DNA from: Treponema_I sp045599005 | Lineage (GTDB): Bacteria > Spirochaetota > Spirochaetia > Treponematales > Treponemataceae | Reading direction: 5' to 3' | Length of the DNA: 64,000 nucleotides | Assembly: GCA_045599005.1 (NCBI GenBank) | Contig: JAZRVF010000001.1 | Span: forward strand, 124,001-188,000 | Part shown: positions 58,988 to 64,000 of the stretch, piece by piece | How positions within the stretch are numbered: position 1 is the stretch's first letter | Layout of the letters: each line of letters begins with the position of its first letter | Translations under genes and position numbers: made by a program | Notes under the pieces: generated by a model | What the model was told of the DNA's origin: nothing | The model's database searches: none | What the model saw: only the letters and a program-made list of their open reading frames with translations

Positions 58988-59794
58988 ATGTCTTCCGTGG
59001 ATTTTGTTTTTCTGGATTCCGGCACGGGCGGAATTCCTTACATGCTTGACCTTGCCAAAAAGTCTCCCATTGCACGCTGTATGTACATCGGTGACACTGC
59101 GCACTTTCCCTATGGGGAACAGACCCAGGACCAGATACAGCACAATGCGGAGATACTTGTCCGGTGCGCAGTCCGGCATTTTGATCCCAAAACTGTTGTC
59201 ATTGCATGTAACACAATGTCTGTCGCGGCCCTTGAATTCCTGCGCGCCCGTTTTCCGGAACTTCCCTTTGTCGGCACTGTTCCCGCAATCAAACTTGCAG
59301 CCTCTGTGACCCGCAGCAAAAAAATCGGGCTTCTTGCGACAAATCAGTCTGTCAATAATCCTTACACACAGAAACTCATCCAGGATTTTGCCGCTGACTG
59401 CAAAGTTGTAAAACGTGGGGATCCGGATCTGGTCTCATTCATAGAAAAACACCTTTTTACGGCAACGGAGGAAGAAAGACAGCTTGCTGTCACTCCTGCG
59501 GCTGATTTTTTCCGTGAGGCAGATGTGGACACAGTGATTCTCGGCTGTACCCATTTTACCCATGTTGCGGCAGATGTTCAGAAAGCCATGGGAAGCGCTG
59601 TAAAAGTCATAGACAGTCGTGACGGTGTCGCAAAACAGGCTCTCCGGGTGCACAGACCTTCAGGAACTTCTGACAGCTCTGACAATCTTTCTGTTTTTTT
59701 TACCGCAGCGACTTCTGAACAGGAAAAGGAATACAGGACACTTGCCAGAAATCTTTCGATTCCTTACGGCGGAATAATCAGTTTATTTGACTAA
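58988..59794 (+). CDS. murI: glutamate racemase MurI
   Basis: A 268-residue cofactor-independent racemase making D-glutamate for peptidoglycan. The two catalytic cysteines are in VIACNTMSVAAL and LGCTHFTHV. FLDSGTGGIPYML at the start and GDTAHFPYGEQTQDQI match the family. A likely operon with the zinc-ribbon gene upstream. Confidence 0.93.
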   Translation: MSSVDFVFLDSGTGGIPYMLDLAKKSPIARCMYIGDTAHFPYGEQTQDQIQHNAEILVRCAVRHFDPKTVVIACNTMSVAALEFLRARFPELPFVGTVPAIKLAASVTRSKKIGLLATNQSVNNPYTQKLIQDFAADCKVVKRGDPDLVSFIEKHLFTATEEERQLAVTPAADFFREADVDTVILGCTHFTHVAADVQKAMGSAVKVIDSRDGVAKQALRVHRPSGTSDSSDNLSVFFTAATSEQEKEYRTLARNLSIPYGGIISLFD

Positions 59795-59821
59795 AGACGC
59801 ACAATGCCATAACATTGATGC

Positions 59822-60511
59822 ATGTTTTCATTAGATTCTTGTTCACACAGCGGTTGTGGCAAAGTGGCTGTAACTGTTTTTGATGATAAGGGAGAAATCG
59901 TTCCGGATTCTCTTGTTAAAGGTGATCATTACTGCATTGATCATATTGCAGACAAACAGGAATTCTCCGCCCGCGTGATTGAATATATCAAGACCCACGA
60001 TAAAATTGTCGGTCTCTGCGCTCCGAACATTCACATTGCCGATCTGGATTTTACGGGCAAAAAGTTTTACGGCTGCAATTTCCAGCAGTGCATTTTCAGC
60101 AATATCCATTCTGAGAATTTCCGTTCACGCATCTCATCCTTCGATTTTGCGGTTTTTTCCGACTGCAACCTTATAAAATCAAATTTCCAGTTCACATCTT
60201 TTGCCGGTGCCGCTTTTTCCCACGTGCTTTTCACTGACTCGGATCTGATTCACAACAATTTCTGCGGAATAAAATCAGTCCAGTCTTCCTTTGATGATTC
60301 AGACCTGTACAATTCCCGTTTTATCCGCGCGGAACTTTCTGACACATCATTCAGGAACTGCAATATAAAGAAAGCCAATTTCCTTGAGATCAAACGGGAG
60401 AATGTTTCCTTCAATCTTTCCAACACAAGGGAAGCAATGTTTTCACTGGATATTGAATCGGATGAAGCAAAAAAGAAAGCGGATTCCTCTAATGCTGCCA
60501 AAGTTGAATGA
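59822..60511 (+). CDS. pentapeptide-repeat protein
   Basis: A 229-residue protein. After an N-terminal region with Cys/His residues (CSHSGCGKVAVTVF; DHYCIDH), which may bind a metal, residues about 70-205 carry A/C-[DN]-[LF]-x-x-type pentapeptide repeats (LDFTGKKFYGCNFQQCIFSN; SDCNLIKSNFQFTSF). The fold should be a right-handed quadrilateral beta helix. Function unknown; spirochaete relatives are of similar length by my impression. No ribosome site is clear. Confidence 0.75.
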   Translation: MFSLDSCSHSGCGKVAVTVFDDKGEIVPDSLVKGDHYCIDHIADKQEFSARVIEYIKTHDKIVGLCAPNIHIADLDFTGKKFYGCNFQQCIFSNIHSENFRSRISSFDFAVFSDCNLIKSNFQFTSFAGAAFSHVLFTDSDLIHNNFCGIKSVQSSFDDSDLYNSRFIRAELSDTSFRNCNIKKANFLEIKRENVSFNLSNTREAMFSLDIESDEAKKKADSSNAAKVE

Positions 60512-60526
60512 TTTTCAGGAGTTACT

Positions 60527-61126
60527 GTGAAGATTTATTTTTTCATGAATATTGACGGATTTTCCAACTGCTACATTGTTGCGAATGAACAGTGCAATGA
60601 GGCAATCATTGTTGATCCGGGCAAAGTGACAAAACCCATGATACAGCTTATTGAAAAAAACCATTTCGACATAAAGGCTGTTCTGATTACTCACAATCAC
60701 GGAAGTCATTCCCGCGGTCTGACCACATTGCGGAAAATCTATTCACCGAAAATCTATGCGGCCGATTACGAAGTTGCTGGAAGTGATACGATTGTCCTCA
60801 AAGATGACGGTGTGATCAAAATGGCAGGCTTTACCGTCGGGTTCATGTCTGTTCCCGGTCACTCAAGCGATTCCATGTGCTACAAGATCGGAAAAGTCAT
60901 TTTTACCGGAGATTCCATTACAGCAGGAAAAACTGGAGATACGAATACAAGTTATGCAAAACGGACTCTGATTTCCAACATACAGGCAAAAATCCTTTCC
61001 CAGCAGGATGATACGGTTCTTATGCCTGGACACGGACCGCCAACCACTGTTGCTGCAGAAAAACAGTTCAACCTGGATTTCGGCTGTCCCGGACTGATCA
61101 GTCCCACAATGACTCAGGCAGATTAA
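60527..61126 (+). CDS. metallo-beta-lactamase-fold hydrolase with altered metal motif
   Basis: A 199-residue protein of the glyoxalase II-like MBL group: FSNCYIVAN and AIIVDPG at the start, ITHNHGSHSRGL, VPGHSSDSMCYKIG, IFTGDSITAG and MPGHGPPT. In the usual HxHxDH motif the Asp is replaced by Ser (HNHGSH), removing one ligand of the second metal. It may be a one-metal enzyme or inactive. GTG start with CAGGAG 5 bases upstream. Confidence 0.85.
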   Translation: MKIYFFMNIDGFSNCYIVANEQCNEAIIVDPGKVTKPMIQLIEKNHFDIKAVLITHNHGSHSRGLTTLRKIYSPKIYAADYEVAGSDTIVLKDDGVIKMAGFTVGFMSVPGHSSDSMCYKIGKVIFTGDSITAGKTGDTNTSYAKRTLISNIQAKILSQQDDTVLMPGHGPPTTVAAEKQFNLDFGCPGLISPTMTQAD

Positions 61127-61256
61127 CCCGACGCAGAGCCGTCTGGAAAGTCTGTCCTTTGAAAAAAAAACTAATGCATTTCTGCCAGATTCCGAAAATC
61201 AAAAGGAAAGAGTAGGGCTGTCTTCCGGACGGTTCCATTTTACAGGTGGTATTTGT

Positions 61257-61961
61257 ATGACTAGAAAATTTTTTGTTGTGATTTTTGCTCTGCTTTGTTC
61301 TGCACTGGTTTTTGCAGGAGATGTTGCAGCGTTTGAAGATATCGGCATTTCCAAGGACGGCAAATATTATCTGTTCGGAACTTACGGAACTACGGATTCT
61401 ACTTTCTGTGGTTATGCAGAGATCTATACCGTGGACATTGCGAAAAACACTTTTGTAAACTCCGCGGTTTTCAAGACTCCCGATTCTGATGCGACAAAGG
61501 GCAGAAGCGGATCAGTGATTTACCAGAACCTCAAGTCAAAAAATCAGGCTGTTCTGGATTCATATCAGGCAACACCGGCCACCATTTTTGACACACTTTA
61601 TCTCCGCATTGATGCAGGCAAAAAAGCAACAGAACCTGTTATCGTGACTGATTATGAGCATTCAACATTGGACAGCCCGGTAACTTATTCTTTTACAGTC
61701 ATTCCGTACATTGAGGGAACCGGAAAGAACACTCTTTCTTCTTTTTACATTGCAGTTGAAAAACGCAGCAAAGACGGAGCTGTGCTTGCAAAAAAAGTTG
61801 TCGGATCTCCTTCTGTAAAGCGGCAGAACGTGAATTCCTATCGGATTGACAGAATCATTACCGATTCAACAGGAACAAAATTTGTGATTCTGATTGAGAA
61901 AACAATGCAGGATACAAACGGGCCTTCAATCCGCTACATGGTGGAAACTTTCACATTCTGA
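61257..61961 (+). CDS. secreted DUF2259-like protein
   Basis: A 234-residue protein with a signal peptide (residues 1-20, ending VFAG). The mature part begins FEDIGISKDGKYYLFGTYG and shows AEIYTVDIAKNTFV, then RSGSVIYQNLKS and VTYSFTVIPYIEG, in line with the DUF2259 predicted secreted family. Its fold is probably a beta-propeller fragment or similar. Function unknown. It is followed by its own terminator. Confidence 0.75.
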   Translation: MTRKFFVVIFALLCSALVFAGDVAAFEDIGISKDGKYYLFGTYGTTDSTFCGYAEIYTVDIAKNTFVNSAVFKTPDSDATKGRSGSVIYQNLKSKNQAVLDSYQATPATIFDTLYLRIDAGKKATEPVIVTDYEHSTLDSPVTYSFTVIPYIEGTGKNTLSSFYIAVEKRSKDGAVLAKKVVGSPSVKRQNVNSYRIDRIITDSTGTKFVILIEKTMQDTNGPSIRYMVETFTF

Positions 61962-61983
61962 TCCTTAAAACTTAATCTTTGAG

Positions 61984-62020
61984 AATCCTCCGGCTGTTTC
62001 AGACCGGGGGATTTTTTTTA
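61984..62020 (+). terminator. intrinsic terminator after the DUF2259-like gene
   Basis: AATCCTCCGG pairs with CCGGGGGATT (one mismatch) and is followed by a T tract. Confidence 0.85.
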
Positions 62021-62046
62021 GGCCGGAAAAGAAAACCAGAGACAGC

Positions 62047-62073
62047 AAAAAAAAACCGCCCGTTTCCGGGCGG
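62047..62073 (-). terminator. intrinsic terminator of pckG
   Basis: On the minus strand CCGCCCG-GAAA-CGGGCGG is followed by two T's and then a run extending to nine. It faces the plus-strand terminator 27 bases away. Confidence 0.9.
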
Positions 62074-62105
62074 CTCTGCTGCAACCTTTCGGTTACGAAA
62101 TCAAC

Positions 62106-63956
62106 TTATTTTGAAAGACGTGCTTCCAGGTCATCCAGACAAGCTGTGAGTTCTTTGGGCAGGTGTGAACCGAACTTGGGATAGTGGTTCTCACGGATGT
62201 CTTTGATCTCTTTCTTCCATCCTTCAACATCAACTTTGAGGATTTCAGGCAGTGTTTTCTTGTAGTAGTCTGCAAGACCATCTGTGTTGAGTGCACCTTC
62301 AGCGGGCATATATCCGATGGGTGTGTCAACATAGTTTTCAACACCGTTACAGCGGTCGAAGATCCAAGCCAGAACGCGTGAGTTGTCACCGTATCCGGGC
62401 CACATGAATCCACCGGGCAGATCTGCATTGTTTTCGTCCTTGCGGAACCAGTTAACGTAGAAGATCTTAGGCAGTTTGTCCTGATCTTTTGCAGATGCTC
62501 CAACGTTGATCCAGTGCTGGAAGTAGTCGCCCATGTTGTATCCACAGAAAGGCAGGATAGCGAAGGGGTCACGGCGGATTTTTCCGACTTCAGCAGCATT
62601 GATTGTAGAAGCAGCTGTGATTTCTGAACCTACGATAGAACCGAGGAATACACCGTGGTTCCAGTTGCGGCTCTGGTGTACGAGAGGTACAGTTGAGGGG
62701 CGGCGTCCACCGAAGAGGATTGCGCTGATCGGTACACCTTTGGGATCTTCCCAGTCAGATGCGATACAGGGACACTGACCTGCAGGTGCTGTAAAGCGTG
62801 CGTTGGGGTGAGCCATTTCCTCGCCTTTAGGTGCTTTGTCTTTGGGAAGTGCATCACGTGTGTTGCCTTTCCAGTCAACCAGTTTTCCTGTTGCAGGATA
62901 ACCGATTCCTTCCCACCATACGTCTCCGTCTTCTGTAAGAGCACAGTTTGTATAAATTGTGTTCTTTTCTGCAGAAATAAGAGCGTTCTTGTTTGATTCA
63001 GCTGATGTTCCGGGTGCAACACCGAAGAAACCTGCTTCAGGGTTGATAGCGTAAAGACGTCCGTCTTCTCCGAATTTCATCCATGCAATATCATCACCGA
63101 CTGTCTCAACTTTCCAACCGGGGATTGTAGGAATAAGCATAGCCAGGTTCGTTTTTCCACATGCTGAGGGGAAAGCACCTGTCACATATTTTACTTCGCC
63201 CTGGGGGTTTGTAAGTTTAAGGATGAGCATGTGCTCTGCCAGCCAGCCTTCTTTGCGTGCCAGAACAGTTGCAATGCGGAGTGCGAAACATTTTTTACCC
63301 AGGAGGGCATTTCCACCGTAACCTGAACCGTATGACCAGATGAGTCCTTCGTCAGGGAACTGTGAAATATATTTGTGTTCAACGTCAGCGCAGGGCCATA
63401 CTCCGTTGTCTTTTTCACCGTTGTTAAGGGGTTTACCAACAGAGTGGAGACAGGGAACGAATTCGCCGTCTGTTCCGAGCAGATCAAGAACTTTTGATCC
63501 TGCACGTGTCATGATGTCCATGTTCAGAACAACGTATTCAGAGTCTGTGATTTCGATACCGTTTTTAGAGATGTTTGATCCCAGAGGTCCCATGCAGAAA
63601 GGAATGACGTACATTGTGCGTCCGTGCATACAGCCTTTGTAAAGACCTTTCATTGTTGCTTTAAGTTCAACAGGATCAATCCAGTGGTTTGTAGGACCTG
63701 CATCTTCTTCTTTTACAGATGAAATGAATGTGCGTGATTCAACACGGGCAACGTCAGAAGGCAGTGAGCGGAACAGGAAGCTGTTCTCTTTTTTTGTCAG
63801 AGGAGTAGCGAGACCAGCGTCAACGCATTTCTTCATCAAGCGGTCGTATTCTGCCTGAGATCCGTCGCAAACATATACCTCATCAGGTTCACACATTGCG
63901 ATACATTCTTCAACCCAAGCTTTGATTTTTGGGTGTTTGATGTCATTAATTGTCAT
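62106..63956 (-). CDS. pckG: GTP-dependent phosphoenolpyruvate carboxykinase
   Basis: A 616-residue enzyme interconverting oxaloacetate and PEP with GTP. The P-loop FPSACGKTNLAMLIP contains the hyper-reactive Cys of the GTP-type family. The metal/substrate regions VGDDIAWMKFGEDGRLYAI and ILFGGRRPSTVPLV, and the mobile-lid region, are present. In an anaerobic fermenter it probably runs in the PEP-carboxylating direction toward succinate, but the direction is inference. AAGGAGTT precedes the ATG. Codon use is highly biased, as in fba, indicating strong expression. Confidence 0.97.
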   Translation of the reverse strand: MTINDIKHPKIKAWVEECIAMCEPDEVYVCDGSQAEYDRLMKKCVDAGLATPLTKKENSFLFRSLPSDVARVESRTFISSVKEEDAGPTNHWIDPVELKATMKGLYKGCMHGRTMYVIPFCMGPLGSNISKNGIEITDSEYVVLNMDIMTRAGSKVLDLLGTDGEFVPCLHSVGKPLNNGEKDNGVWPCADVEHKYISQFPDEGLIWSYGSGYGGNALLGKKCFALRIATVLARKEGWLAEHMLILKLTNPQGEVKYVTGAFPSACGKTNLAMLIPTIPGWKVETVGDDIAWMKFGEDGRLYAINPEAGFFGVAPGTSAESNKNALISAEKNTIYTNCALTEDGDVWWEGIGYPATGKLVDWKGNTRDALPKDKAPKGEEMAHPNARFTAPAGQCPCIASDWEDPKGVPISAILFGGRRPSTVPLVHQSRNWNHGVFLGSIVGSEITAASTINAAEVGKIRRDPFAILPFCGYNMGDYFQHWINVGASAKDQDKLPKIFYVNWFRKDENNADLPGGFMWPGYGDNSRVLAWIFDRCNGVENYVDTPIGYMPAEGALNTDGLADYYKKTLPEILKVDVEGWKKEIKDIRENHYPKFGSHLPKELTACLDDLEARLSK

Positions 63957-64000
63957 AACAATAACTCCTTGTCATGCGCCGGAAAAAAATTCATCCCGCG

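Overview
The window looks like a gut or rumen treponeme (Spirochaetota, Treponema). The evidence is two FlaA-type flagellar filament sheath genes, a division/recombination cluster in an order I recall from Treponema (mraZ-rsmH-ftsL-murF-ftsW-ftsQ-ftsA-ftsZ, then xerC, a TPR lipoprotein, dprA, topA, xerD, hslV, hslU), periplasmic-flagellum-associated TPR protein architecture, GTP-dependent PEPCK and a pectin-catabolic operon. All identifications come from reading translations; no search was run.

Layout. 0-4.4 kb: a membrane protein and a diguanylate cyclase on the plus strand, converging on a minus-strand operon of a GT8 glycosyltransferase and two acyltransferase-like proteins (probably a cell-envelope glycolipid pathway). 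4.4-14.3 kb: an accessory, AT-richer defence island. It opens with decayed fragments (a lipoprotein, then what I read as cas1 and cas2 remnants of a type II CRISPR-Cas locus). Next comes a compact operon of two tiny one-helix membrane peptides and a ribbon-helix-helix-like protein, threaded by a series of strong stem-loops. After that come an XRE regulator divergent from a fused restriction-modification-like enzyme with an operator array between them, a truncated HsdR, two overlapping DUF262 genes (only the second with a DUF1524 HNH nuclease end) and a DUF2971 gene. 14.5-34.1 kb: core genome: fba, two flaA paralogues, the mra/fts cluster under an MraZ-box promoter, xerC, dprA, topA, xerD and hslVU.

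34.2-48.8 kb: carbohydrate region. A very large GH94-like protein is divergent from a CUT1 sugar ABC importer (two permeases and a binding protein, no ATPase). After a block of dispersed intergenic repeats comes a five-gene minus-strand operon (kduI, kdgK, a KDPG aldolase with a VOC-like tail, GH28, SGNH esterase). None of its hydrolases has a signal peptide, so pectic oligomers are probably imported and broken down in the cytoplasm; kduD is not in the window. 48.8-64 kb: HD protein, valS, a membrane protein, a dolichol-kinase-like protein, a 1295-residue acidic/TPR membrane protein (FlcA-like candidate), a CBM48-like secreted protein, murI, a pentapeptide protein, an MBL-fold protein and pckG.

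No rRNA, tRNA, intact CRISPR array, intact insertion sequence or prophage was recognised. The best candidates for something undescribed are the DUF262/DUF262-DUF1524/DUF2971 operon and the stem-loop-rich small-peptide/RHH operon beside it.
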